From: Quercus robur
Taxonomy: Eukaryota > Streptophyta > Magnoliopsida > Fagales > Fagaceae
NCBI RefSeq assembly: GCF_932294415.1
Contig: NC_065535.1
Span: 82,047,862-82,111,861, forward strand
DNA length: 64,000 bases
Reading direction: 5' to 3'
In this document: positions 1-10,741 of the stretch, piece after piece
Layout: every line of letters begins with the position of its first letter
Position numbering within the stretch: the stretch's first letter is position 1
Position numbers and translations under genes: made by a program
Notes under the pieces: generated by a model
The model's database searches: none
What the model saw: only the letters and a program-made list of their open reading frames with translations
Told to the model about the DNA's origin: nothing

Positions 1-539
1 ATAAATAATAGATCAAAGCTAGAGCGTTGGTTTATTTGCAACACATAAGAGGGCGACATTTGTTTTTATTTGAGAAGGAGGGCGACATTTGTTAATTGGA
101 ACAATACGAATGTTGTGAATATTTTTATTTTTGGTACCAAGTGCCATGCATTGCAATAATAAAGAAAACATCTCTAAAAAAATAAATAAATAAAGAAAAC
201 ATAACAGTTGAATAAAATAAAAATGTTCAAGTATAATATAATTCTCATTTCAAATAAAATGGATAGGCTAACATGACATGTCAACGTGTCCAATTGGCGT
301 GTGTGTTTGAGACTAACTTTTAAATTAGTTTTTTATTTTTTAGCTTTTATGTATAGTTTTTTTAAAATATCATTTTTTCTTACTTTTTTAAAGTTCAAGT
401 ATATTTTAGCATACTCCCAACAAAAAGTTTTCAACAAAAAAGTTTGTCTCTTCTAAAAAAAAAAAACATAACTTGCCTTCTTTCTTTTGAAAGAACTACT
501 AAATTTTATTTTATTTTATCAATTTTCTTTATCTATATA
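1..539. other. AT-rich intergenic DNA, nothing recognised
   Basis: There is no ORF with family resemblance and no clear repeat ends. Short poly-A and poly-T runs only. Confidence 0.6.
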
Positions 540-569
540 GTGAATAAGAAGAACTTTCATATGAGACAA

Positions 570-1145
570 TGAATAGTCTATTTCGGTTTTGCACTACATA
601 TATTTATTTATAATTCAATAGTTGACTAGTTAAGGGTGAAGGGATTTAACGTTTTAAACCCTAAATGTCTCTATTGGAAACACTAGGAGGTATTAAATAG
701 TTGAATTATAAGGCTCTTGATTTGCACTACATGTTATTCAACTTGAATGGAGCAAGACTTTAAACATATCATTTAAAAACACACACACACACACAAACAA
801 ATATCACTATTAGACTTTAACACGAATTTTTTTATTAAGAAGAACATTAACATGAATATAAATTTAATAATTAACCCTATATGTATTAGATCAGAAATTT
901 TCTTCTCAAAGACAGGGATTTAATCACATGATCAACACATTTGAAATGCCTTTTTTTACCACGCATACATTACATGGTTACATTTCTTGAATTTTAATGG
1001 TAAATACTAATATAAGGTTTAATTTGTTAAAATTCTAATGTACGAAAGTGTAAATTGTTCAAATCGAAAATCCAATGATCAAATTGACACTCACATCAAG
1101 GTCTAAATGTAAAATGATGACCTAGGTTTCCAATTATATCTTTAA
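570..1145. repeat. Diverged duplicate of the sequence flanking the large LINE
   Basis: The CTATTTCGGTTTTGCACTAC block near 577-596 recurs at about 12819-12838, and 800-1145 aligns by eye with 18310-18640 (shared TTTAATCACATGATCAA, TTTTAATGGTAA, ATCCAATGATCAA). In the second copy the two halves are separated by the LINE at 12903-18305. Here they are joined, so positions 854-862 (GAATATAAA) are the unoccupied equivalent of the LINE target site. This is a segmental duplication of the 3' flank of the receptor-kinase gene. Confidence 0.75.
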
Positions 1146-1157
1146 TTTTTTATAGCT

Positions 1158-1780
1158 CATTTGGGAAGATAGAAATGAAAGGAATGAAATGAATAATTTT
1201 AGAATATTTTTTTTCCTTTCTTTATTTGGGAGTTCTAATGGAGTGAATGGAAAGTTCATTTTCTTGTTTTAGAGTTTAAGTGGGATGGAATGGAATGGGT
1301 AGGAGGGATCACTCATTCCTCTATGTTCCCTCAAAATCTAAAATTTTTATTCCTCCAAAGAATTGGATGAAATGAAATTAGATTTAATGATTTTTTTATA
1401 TACTAAAACTCCCTAAATACCTCAATATATTCAGCTATTTAATTTAAAATAGGGTTCTAATAATAATATTATCATAAAATAATTCTATTAATTCCTCTAT
1501 GTTCCCTCAAAACCTTAAATTTTTATTCCTCCCAAGAATTAGATGAAATGAAATTAGATTTAATGATTTTTTTTTATATACTAAAACTCCCTAAAAACCC
1601 CAATATATTCAGCTATTTAATTTAAAATAGGGTTCTAATAATAATATTGTCATAAAATAATTTTATTCATTCTCTCAAATGAGGTTACTTACATTCCAAT
1701 TATTTCCATTTATTTATTTTAAATATCCAAACAAAATTACTTCATTTCATTCTATTCATTTTTGTTTTTCATTTCTTGCA
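1158..1780. repeat. Foldback-like repeat with an internal tandem duplication
   Basis: 1313-1672 contains two tandem copies of a ~176 bp unit (both begin CTATGTTCCCTCAAAA, at 1321 and 1497). It is flanked by GAATGAAATGAA-type sequence on the left and its inverse TTCATTTCATTCTATTC on the right. Probably a MITE-like element. The ends are not sharp and no target duplication was identified. Confidence 0.45.
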
Positions 1781-1832
1781 TGTTTTTTTTTTTTTTTTTT
1801 TTTGAATCCAAGGTGTGTTTGTAATATTTAAA

Positions 1833-2047
1833 TTATTTATATATAATTTGATATTTTTCCATAATATCATACTTAGAATTTAATTTTATAGATATTCTAT
1901 CATCATCCCTTAAAACATTTATCTTTGTCTTCAACACTTTCATTGCTACCACTCCCTCTTTCCTTATCCTCTCTAGATCTCTCATTAGTATTGGAGGCAC
2001 ATCATTAAGAATGGCAAATGTCTCCATCACGCTCCACCTCGACCTGT
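1833..2047 (-). other. Unrecognised open stretch, possibly a remnant exon
   Basis: A minus-strand open frame has mixed, non-low-complexity composition (for example ILNDVPPILMRDLERIRKEG) and is less AT-biased than its surroundings. A TGA lies upstream and there is no clear splice acceptor. I do not recognise a family. It could be a gene remnant or chance. Confidence 0.15.
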
Positions 2048-2261
2048 TCCGCTTCTCTCACGTGAATTTTCCTAACCTCATATAGGAGACAAGGCACTAC
2101 TCATCCGAACCATTGCCGTTCCTTAACTTGTACTGTATTTTGTTTTTATTTGAGTGAAATTGCTTTAAGGTGAAATAAGTACATAGTAGCTTGTCTTGGA
2201 AATAAAACCCAAAAAAAGGGGATAAAATAAGAATAGAAAAAAAGGATAAGTATTTATTTAT

Positions 2262-2643
2262 GATATAGCTCAACTAGTAAACCCTTTAATAATTGAATAA
2301 AATATTTAAGATTTTTTTTTTTTTTTTTTTTGAGAATCCGTAAGACGATGCTTTGTATTAAAGAAGGCCAAATAGATCAGCCTGTAAAACAGATGAAATA
2401 TCTGGTGGTACATCTTCCATCCAGACGTTAGATTGAGATAGGTTCTTAGCTCGCCTTGCTAAAGAATGAGCTAGACCATTACATTGCCTCCTTACATGAT
2501 AAAAATTACTCGATGACAAATAAGAGGCTATGGCCTGAATAAAATATTTAAGATTTAATCTCGCACTAAAAATTAATTGATGTCTTACTTAGTTGGTCTA
2601 ATAATAAATAGTTATCATGTTGAAACTCTAAAAAAAAAAAAAA
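2262..2643 (+). mobile_element. tRNA-derived SINE, split by a LINE insertion
   Basis: The left part (2262-2314) has a Pol III box-A-like TAGCTCAACTAGTAAACC. After the interruption the right part (2557-2643) continues with a box-B-like stretch, a TTAGTTGGTCTAATAATAAA segment and GTTGAAACTCT, ending in a poly-A tail at about 2630-2643. This architecture matches a SINE family I associate with Fagaceae. A related copy on the other strand is at about 46275-46393. The interruption is the LINE stub at 2315-2535, so the SINE is the older insertion. Confidence 0.7.
2315..2535 (-). mobile_element. 5'-truncated LINE stub (RNase H C-terminus) with perfect 21 bp TSD
   Basis: Minus-strand translation of 2340-2530 reads ...CNGLAHSLARRAKN... 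followed by WMEDVPPDI and a stop. This is the C-terminal end of the RNase H domain of plant L1-type LINEs. It runs into a poly-A tail (poly-T on the plus strand, about 2312-2331). The 21 bases at 2294-2314 are repeated exactly at 2536-2556, a hallmark of target-primed reverse transcription. Only ~0.2 kb of the element was inserted. Confidence 0.88.
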
Positions 2644-2989
2644 TTATAATAAATTATATCAAGCTAGCATATGATATAATAAATTGAAAAAGAAAATATA
2701 CAAGAGAATGTCTCATGAAAATGATTTGACAATTTGATATTTCCTTTTGTTTTTTCTATCATTATTACCGAATAAAAAGTTATTTATTTATTTATTATTT
2801 TTACATAAGAACACTTCTTTGTACTTATGATTAAAATTGTAAAAGTAATGTGGATTTAATTGTCTTCTTATTAAGTATTTAAATATAAAAATAATTATAA
2901 TTATTTTCTACATCATTTTCCTTCAATCTACAAATATACCGTAAGATACAAATTAGGGGCATGTATTGAGGATAAAACTTTGCTTAAAT

Positions 2990-3770
2990 CGGTGAAAAGC
3001 GAAAACCGCCGTTGTTTACATCCTTTGAGGCAAGCGTGGGCTTATTCTGCTGGGCTCCAATCATTGTGGTACCCAACACGTTCAGTCCTACATAGAATAT
3101 GTTAAAGCCTATAAGCAATGCGGGTCAAAGCCTCCAATTTCCAGGAAAGAGCGACCAAATTGCAATGCACTACGAGATATTTGTACGAATATCAGGAAGC
3201 TAATGTGGTCTCTCCTCAGCAGTCTTCGAAATTACCTGCTGCTTCGGTGCCTCCTGCGGGTTCTTTGTATAAAGTAAACGTAGATGGTGCTGTCTTCTCG
3301 GGTCAGAAGGAAGCAGGTGTGGGAGTCATTATTTGGGATGATAAGGGGTTGATAGTAGCAGCCTCAAGCAAGAAGATTTGTGCTGCGTTGGGTGCTTTGG
3401 AGGTGGAGGCAAAAGCTTTTGAAGCTGGCCATCAATTGGCTAAGTATGTTGGTATTCACAACCTTATCTTGGAGGCTGACTCACTCACTGTTTATCGTGC
3501 TCTTACCTTCCCCTACTTTAGTGGCTTCTTTTATCTAAGGTATGGGGCGTCTTCTAATGATTTTGGTTCTGTTATGTTTTCTCAGGTGCATAGGCAAGGT
3601 AATATAGCAGCACATCTTTTAGTTAAACATGCTTTTGACATTGTAGATTTTTCAATTTAGATTGAAGAGAATTCTTATTTCTTAGAACAAGCTCTTCACT
3701 ATGATGTAATGTTTTTGTTTTCTTAATGAAGTTTTCAGTCTTTCCATAAAATAAAAAAATAAAAAAATTG
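2990..3770 (+). mobile_element. 5'-truncated L1-type LINE 3' end
   Basis: It contains the RNase H reading frame 3118-3660, then a short 3' UTR with TTAATGAAGTTTTCAGTC and an A-rich tail (3746-3770). Upstream, 2990-3117 is LINE-like but out of frame. No target duplication could be fixed. Confidence 0.7.
3118..3660 (+). pseudogene. LINE RNase H-like domain (RVT_3) fragment
   Basis: This 180-residue frame carries an RNase H-like domain of the plant LINE / RVT_3 class. It contains KVNVDGAVF (first catalytic Asp), EVEAKAFEAG (Glu helix), LEADSL (Asp) and a C-terminal VHRQGNIAAHLLVKHA, where most active copies read GN..AH.LA. In full elements the domain degrades the RNA strand of the cDNA hybrid. 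The reverse transcriptase, endonuclease and Gag-like parts are absent, so this is a fossil fragment and not a host gene. The first ATG at 3118 is fortuitous; the homologous sequence begins around residue 40. Confidence 0.85.
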
Positions 3771-4955
3771 AAATTCGAGTAAAAAACTTGGACTCGGATT
3801 TAATACCCAATTTCAGATCCTTTTGTAGATTTTAGGTTAACAATAATGCTAGTACCATGTACAAATTACAAACACAGACATTACCTTAATTTATTTAGGT
3901 GAAAAACGGTGAGTGGTAGAAAAAAAAAGGTTGGGTACATGTGATCAGTGATAGTGGCATATAATCAATGATAGTGACATACAATCAATCATAATTTGCC
4001 ACATAGGACAATTGCCGCAAAGTATATGTGTTTGTGTGGAATTATTGAGATCCAAAGGACGCTATTTTTCCCCAAACTATCATCTTTATCAATATTGTTT
4101 TGAAGTAAATAATTTTATACTTTTATATGATTGGAAATTCTAATTATTAGTCCATATTTACTATTACACTTCATCTAACCTTTCCCCTCATTTTTTTCCT
4201 CTTTATCTCCCCATTCCTCTCTAGTCTTTACTTTACTGTTAGAATTTCTTGATCTTTTTCTCTTTTTTATACTTTGACCCTTCTTTTTCCTATTTTATTT
4301 TGTATAGATTCAATACAAATTCTCACATTCAATCCATATTTTTCCTACAAAAAAATTGTGGGTACTCTCTCTCTCTTTCTCAGTAGATTTTTGTCTTTTT
4401 GATAATTGTGATTAAGGTTGATGGTTTTTTTTTTAATTACAAAAAACATGCGTTTTGGTATTATATTTTTTTAATTTCTCATCACAAAGTCTTCCCTCTC
4501 CCTTTTAAAATTTTGGTTGAATTTTGATTTGGGTTTTTTTTTTTTTCGAGATCAGAATGATAATATTTAGTTTTTTGGGAAATAGGAATTTGAGTTTATA
4601 TTAAAACACAATCTACAAGGCTATGAATTTGAATATACCTACCAATTGTTTGAGTAATAAATCATTATAAATTCTATCTTCTTCTTTTTTTTTCTTTTTT
4701 TCCCCCTTTGGTTTCATTATAATTTTGGTTAAGATAACATTGTAATTTTATAATAATTTTTATTATTATGATAATCTTCTTATTTCTTAAGAGATAATAA
4801 ATTTGAATAATAAATTTGAAACTTATATAGTTTAGTTGTATATTAGGCAAATTTAATACCCTACAACAGAAGTTAGAAGAATATAGTTCACTTTAAAAAT
4901 ATATTAATAAAAAATACAAAAAATAAACGATATATTAGTAGAGATAAAAAGATAA
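3771..4955. other. AT-rich intergenic DNA
   Basis: Nothing coding was recognised. It contains a few poly-T tracts, a short CT microsatellite (about 4364-4380) and repeated short motifs (GATAGTGACAT/GATAGTGGCAT near 3948-3980). Confidence 0.5.
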
Positions 4956-4960
4956 AAAAT

Positions 4961-5735
4961 TGTGGGGGTCGGCTAACTAGTGAATTATTAAAATCGTGTA
5001 AATTGGGCCTGCGGCCCATCCGAGGACATAAAACTGTCCGAGGAGGCCCAAACCAGTTTGCAAGGATAACCAAACAAGAGGTAGAGTAGATATTGCGTAA
5101 CGTGAGTTCAGTATTCGTCTGAGGACGAAATCCTTCTCGGCAATTTGAGTCCGAGGATGACCTAAGCGCCACCTTGCTATAAACATACTTCGGAGCTACG
5201 TTACCATTAAAAGTAGAATAGAATATGGGACCGAATGTAGGAAAGAAATGGGAAACAAATATCTATGACAACAGCTACCTCCGCATTAATTGTCTCTCAA
5301 CCAACTCTCTGGTCGCATTAATGTGGAGGTGATACCTGAACAGTGATGAAGCAGCCTTACAGTTGCTGGTTGGAGGTTCCAGAAGGTGTTAGATGTGACA
5401 GAAAGAAATCCCCCGAACCCAACCTACACGTGTGTGGTGAAGATGATATCAGGAGGGCAGTATATAACAGGAAAGAGAGTATTGAGGGAGGAGGATTGGA
5501 AGAAAAACGAAAGACAAAAAACACTGAGAAGAAAACCTAAAAAAGAGCTGAACTTGTTTGTAGAAGAGAAAAATCGATATATTCGTGCTAATCTATCAAA
5601 GTGAGGCTTAATCGTTTTTTTTTTTTAGAGTTAACCTAGTTCTTGGACATCCACGCTTTACAAATTTTATTGTTTGGGCCTATAACGTACGAACCCAATA
5701 CCAGTTTGGGGATTGATACAAATTGAGTCCTTACA
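4961..5735. mobile_element. Solo LTR (~775 bp) of an LTR retrotransposon
   Basis: The sequence starts TGTGGGGG and ends CCTTACA (canonical TG...CA). It is bounded by the 5 bp direct repeat AAAAT at 4956-4960 and 5736-5740, as integrase produces. It carries repeated CCGAGGA motifs. The related solo LTR at 47167-47945 shares this and the GAACAGTG block. No internal gag/pol, primer-binding site or second LTR is present, so this is a recombination-derived solo LTR. The open frames inside are not genes. Confidence 0.88.
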
Positions 5736-5804
5736 AAAATAGTTGTAGAAATATTTTTTTTAAAAATAGATAATACTTGAAGTAATTGTTACTTTTTATA
5801 TATA

Positions 5805-6414
5805 CTAGCTTGTAACTCTGTGCATATGCATGTATATACTTAAAAGATATACATTAAGATGCATAATATTATAATATTATATATATAATTTAAATATTAT
5901 TGATAATTATGGGCTACTTTTATAAGCTGTGAAGCTGAAGGAGTAGTGTACCATCAGTTATTAATAACTGATGGTACACTACTCCTTCAACTTCACAACT
6001 TATAAGGCAGCAAGTGGGGGGAGTTGTCTTCGATGTGGGACTGCAAAAAGTATCCCAGGGAGTACACAAATAGTTTCCCTGGGACAACAAAAAAGTAGCC
6101 CACAATAATCATTCCAATAATCATTCTTATATATATATATATATTTTTTAACTCTTTAAAAAGTCTTGTAAGAATGTTATTAGGTAGAAAATGTAAATTG
6201 TCCAATTTTTAAATATTTTTATGTTCATTAATTTTAGACTATTTAGTTTTTGTACACAATAACTCGCTTGAATGTGGTCCCACATTTGATTTCAAAATTA
6301 AGAAATAAATCTTTCTCTAAAAATAAATAATTTAGGACACATGGCACAAAATTGGACTTCAATAATAGAATCTAATTAGATTTTCTCTAAGTTTTACCTG
6401 TTAATATATATAGA
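5805..6414 (-). mobile_element. Small non-autonomous Helitron
   Basis: On the minus strand the element begins TCTATATATATTAACAGG (5' end at 6414, preceded by A) and ends CTAG at 5805, followed by T. This is the A|T target and TC...CTRR terminal rule of Helitrons. Just before the end is a short palindrome, TGCATATGCA. It contains the foldback element 5911-6102. Confidence 0.7.
5911..6102. mobile_element. Foldback/MITE with a 43 bp-armed central hairpin
   Basis: Terminal inverted repeats GGGCTACTTTT and AAAAGTAGCCC bound ~190 bp. Inside, 5920-5962 and 5963-6005 are inverted copies with no spacer and only two mismatches over 43 positions, centred at 5962/5963. A transcript would fold into a long hairpin. 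It is nested inside the Helitron 5805-6414. Confidence 0.8.
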
Positions 6415-6783
6415 TAACTTATACATTTGAATTGTTTTTATTTAGAAAAAAACGGCTCATAAATATAAAATCATTCAAACTCTCACTTCCTCTAATTTTA
6501 TATGTAGTGTTAGATATATGATTATGTTTTTTTTATGATTTATTTATATTGGACGCCTCATTTTCTATTCTTAATTAGCTTATTTGGCACAAAAATTAAA
6601 AAATTTCAATTAGATGGAACACGTGCCGTAAAATTAAACTCTAATTGAAAACCAATTTTTACACTGAACTAACTAACTTGGTTCAAAATTTTAAAAATTT
6701 TAATTAGGTGAGACACGTGGTACAAAATTAGACTCTAATTGAATTCCAATTTAAAATCTAATTGAATTTTCTCTCAATTTTAC

Positions 6784-6824
<41 letters not shown>

Positions 6825-6983
6825 ATAGATGACTTATAAACTTAAATTGTTTTTAGTTCTACAAAAAACAAAAAAAAAAAGGCTCATAAATATAAAATCA
6901 TTCAATTTTTATTTTTTATTTATTTTATGGTTTACTTATATTGGACTCTTCGTTTTTTAAACTAAATTAACTCATTTGGTACG

Positions 6984-7035
<52 letters not shown>

Positions 7036-7206
7036 TTAGATGGGACACATGCCACAAAATTAAACTCTAATTGAAATCTAATTTTTATATTGAATTAATT
7101 CACTTGGCACAAAAATTTAAAAACTTAGATTAGCTGGGACACGTGGCGCAAAATTATACTCTAATTGAATTCCAATGTGAAATCTAATTGGATTTTTTCT
7201 CAATTA
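6415..7206. repeat. Tandem duplication of Helitron-end-like sequence
   Basis: 6415-6829 and 6830-7206 are two diverged copies (shared GGCTCATAAATATAAAATCA; ACTCTAATTGAATTCCAAT). Each left copy ends with a Helitron-like 5' terminus read on the minus strand (GA|T at 6413-6415 and 6828-6830). The region also has a repeated ACACGTG.CACAAAATTA motif and poly-A runs (about 6986-7033). Confidence 0.6.
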
Positions 7207-8588
7207 CTAGTATTATGCCCGTTTGATGCACGACTTAATAAAAAATATTTTGATAATATAATTAAATTTAATAACAAATAAAATGAAAAAAAGAATTAAT
7301 TCAAAATTTAAGATTAAAAAATAAATTGTACTTGTACACTCAAAAGAAATTTAATTTTTATTTCTTATTTTGATATTTAAATCATTTATTTTAGTGTTGA
7401 TCTCATTCAAATAGTTATAAGTTATATCAACCTCAAATCAGCATATGTATCCATATGTAACATTCTAAATTAATAATAAATAAAAATATAATACATTAAC
7501 TTGATGTAACATTCTAACTTACTAATAAATAAATATAACACCCTAACTTAAAGTAATGTTTGTAATTGTATTGTGTTTTAGCCTTTAAGAACACATATAT
7601 TATTATTTTTATCATAAAAAAATACATATATTAATATTACACAGGAAAAAATAATGAATTCAATAATTGAAATGGTTGAAAACAAAATTAAGCCAAAGCC
7701 TCAATTCATTAATGAAAAAATATCCAAATTTTTGAACTTAAAAAAAAAAAAAAAAAAAAAAATCCGGAGTTAAGTAAAGATGGACTTACATAGAAATTTG
7801 GACGGATGGATTCTCTCATATCCAATTTCATGTTTGACAGCAAATTTTTCTTTTAATTAAAGAATATAGATTACATGGAACAAAACACCAAACAAAAGCC
7901 ATAACAAATTAAATCCATTATAAAATATTGATGTCAACAACAAATAATCATATAATAAGAAATTAAAAAATACAAATATATTTCTTGCTGTATTGACTTC
8001 TAAAAAAAAAAAAAAAAAAACAAAAAGGTGTGATCAAACATAGAATTTTAGCCTAATTGTAAAACTTGTTGATAAAAATCATATTATATATAATAAAAAG
8101 GCAACAAATACACAAAATCTATTCAATTTGATGAAAGAAAAAAAAAATTACCTGCAAGGTTGCAGGTAGGGCAGAGAGGAGAAAGGAAGAATATAACAAA
8201 TAATTGTAAAGTACGTAGTAGAAATAATGAAACACCAAAAAATTGTGTGTATATATAGTGGAAATTTTAGGTTGTGAAGAAGATTATATGAACAAAAAGA
8301 AATAGTTTAGGTGAAACTCAAATACTTTTTTTTTTTTTTTTAACTTTATTATTAGGAAAAATATGACATAAGATGAAAATTTATCCACCCAAAAAAAAAA
8401 AAAAAAACGTAGGAAAAAAAAATGCAAATTCAATCTTTTTTTTCTTTTACGTTTTTTTATCTCTCTTTTTTACTTCTGCACATAATTCTTTTAAGTGTGA
8501 TTTGTAACACGACGACTAACATTTTCCTATCGTTCATAACCAAAAAGATAAAATAATAATAATAATAAAATTAAATAAAAAAAATCAC

Positions 8589-8733
8589 CTTTATAATTTT
8601 CTTTAATTTCCTCTAAGACTTTCTCCTCGTCTAGCAACAGTTTTTGCAGTTTTGGAATATTTTCCTCAAGTTCCGGAATCAGATTTTTCAAGTCTTCACA
8701 CTCTTTTTCTAAGTTATTAATCTTTGCTGAATC
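8589..8733 (-). pseudogene. Captured SMC4-like coiled-coil exon
   Basis: On the minus strand a 145 bp stretch is open for 48 codons and bounded by an acceptor (TTTCAG, 8734-8735) and a GT donor (8587-8588). It encodes a charged coiled coil, including DSAKINNLEKECEDLKN and LLLDEEKVLEEIKENYK. This resembles the hinge-proximal coiled coil of plant condensin SMC4. A second piece ends at 8802 with a GT donor and encodes NKLEDKLEK, but has an in-frame TAA shortly upstream. The ~68 bp gap is a normal-looking intron. Having only two exons within Helitron ends indicates a captured genomic fragment. The SMC4 assignment is from recollection of the family. Confidence 0.62.
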
Positions 8734-8801
8734 CTGAAATGGGAAGCCAAAAAGTTAATGATAACCATGTTCAGTTCAAGTGAACAATGTCTTTCCCATA
8801 C

Positions 8802-8842
8802 CTTTTCCAGTTTATCCTCAAGTTTATTGATTTAGATAGACA
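8802..8842 (-). pseudogene. Partial upstream SMC4-like exon, interrupted by a stop
   Basis: Nine clear codons (NKLEDKLEK) precede the GT donor at 8800-8801. An in-frame TAA lies about five codons further upstream. It is continuous in phase with the exon at 8589-8733 and lies in the same Helitron. Confidence 0.4.
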
Positions 8843-9482
8843 CAACTGTTATAGTTGTAAATCAAATACTACTTTCTTTCATTACTTGATTCGTCATATT
8901 TCTCCAAAAAATATGTATATATCTATTCTTAAAATCTAAAAATTTATTAAAATTTCTGCAATTGGTATTAATTATGAATTATTTGATATATATATATACA
9001 CACACTCCACATTGAAGAATTTTATATGAACAAAAAGTCTAAAGCTAATTAAACTATTATTAAGTTTTGGATATGCCAACTATTAATTAAGTTTTGATTT
9101 GGTTTAACACCACGTGAAGTACTTAACCACTTCATGCATGGCTTTTAATTGTTATGATTTTTGTATTTATCCACTTAGAAATACAGCAAGTGTAATTCAA
9201 CTTTAATCAAATTAAGATTTTTATCCACTTAGAAATTATGGTTGAAAAAAAATTATATCCACTTAGAAATTATAGTTGAAGAAAACTTATATATATATAT
9301 ATATTTTCTTAAAATCTAAAAATTTAAGAAAATTTCTGCAATTTGGTGCCGCCACTTGGCGCAACCACGGCGTCTAAGCCCAACTTTTATTATATATATA
9401 ATATAATATGATATATATAGATTATACCTCATTACATAATATTTATATATTCCCATGCATTGTGTGGATCAACGACTAGTAA

Positions 9483-10671
9483 GAGCATTAGCATTCCGCA
9501 TTAGCATTGGGGAATGCTAATGCCATATTTAAGAGAAATTTGGCATTTTAAGCCTAAAAAACTCTTGCATCAGGGAATTGTAAACAGTAGTATTGCAAAT
9601 TTTTTTGCAATACTGCTACAGTACAATTCTAAACATAGAATTGTACTGTTCACATTATTGCAAAAAAAAAAAAAAAAAAAAATTTACTCCTCCTATTTCC
9701 CCCGAAATTTCTCTCTCATCCTTCTCATTTTTTCTGTTCTCTTCTCACTCTTCCTTCTCTGTTTCTCTATCTGCTCTCTCCTCTCTGAAGCTTCATCACC
9801 AAAATTTCTCACCCATCTCACACGGCCTCTCTCTCATCTCTCATCGCACAGCCTCTCTCTCATTGCACCGGTCCAGGGTTTTGGATTTTTGAGGTTGGAG
9901 GTTGGATCAGTGTGGATCGGCGAGCTGGGTTTGGATCGTTGGGCTGGGATGGGTTGATGGTGGGTTTGGATTAGTTGATCGGTGGGTTTGAAATGGTGGA
10001 TCTGTTGATCAGTGGGTGGATCGTTTGGGTTGATCATCGGTAGCTCCGATGGTGGCTTCGGTGATGATTTTTGGGTATTTTCGACGGCCTGGGTCTCAAA
10101 TCAGTGGCGTGGGTTTTGTTGATCGATGGCTTGGGTTTGCTGATCGGTGGCTTGGGTGGTGGGTGTGGTAGCCGTTGTTGACTCCAACTAGTTTGATGGT
10201 TTGTGTGTGTGTGGCTCTGTTGATGGTTTGTGTTTGTGTGTGTGTGGCTTTGTTGTGGTTGGTTTGTGGTTGAAGTGGCTGGTTCTTCTGGGTTTTTGAT
10301 GGTTTTTTTTTTTTTTTTTTTTTTTTAATATAGGATTTTGTTTCGGTGGGATTTTGGTAAGCAGTGGGCAGTGGTGGCTTGGGTTTTTTTGGGTTTTTGT
10401 TCCGATGGGTCTGTGTGTGTGTGGCTTTGTGTGTTGAACCGGTACTAAAGATTGAGGGAGAAAAAGAGGAAAAAAAAGACTGTTGGAAAGCCTAGGAAAA
10501 CTAGAAGTTTCGGTTAGAAAAAAATAATAAAGAAAGATTAAAAAATAATATTTTAATAAAAATAGAGTTTTGGGATGTAGGAGGAATTGTAAAATGGAAT
10601 GATATAATGATAAATTGGCTTTTTGGAATGGTAAAATAGAATAGAATTAGAATTCTCTGATGCTAATGCTC
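9483..10671. mobile_element. PIF/Harbinger-like non-autonomous element
   Basis: The terminal inverted repeat GAGCATTAGCAT (9483) / ATGCTAATGCTC (to 10671) is flanked by TAA at 9480-9482 and 10672-10674. The 3 bp TWA target duplication is characteristic of PIF/Harbinger. The left terminus is itself a hairpin built of repeated GCATTAGCATT. The interior has poly-A, a CT-rich stretch, and a strongly G/T-skewed block at 9880-10440 made of GATCGGTGGGTTTG variants. No transposase was recognised. The open frames in the skewed block are composition artefacts. Confidence 0.8.
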
Positions 10672-10741
10672 TAATATGTAGTAGTCATGTAGCTTTCAAC
10701 CAACTAAATACCGCTCTTTCTTTCTTTTGAAAGAATTATAA

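Larger units (their letters stand above)
7207..9421 (-). mobile_element. 2.2 kb non-autonomous Helitron carrying a captured gene fragment
   Basis: On the minus strand the 5' end is TCTATATATATCATATT at 9421, preceded by A. The sequence AAAAGTTGGGCTTAGACGCC follows within the first 60 bases, a common plant Helitron 5' subterminal motif. The 3' end is ...GGGCATAATACTAG, ending at 7207 and followed by T. The remains of the 3' hairpin (CGTGCATCAAACG) lie just upstream. No Rep/helicase is encoded. The flanks fit insertion into the third repeat of the preceding tandem array. It carries an SMC4-like exon pair. Confidence 0.78.

Noticed and set aside
5343..5604. Two overlapping 65-72-codon ORFs
   Set aside because: They lie inside a solo LTR defined by TG...CA ends and an AAAAT duplication.
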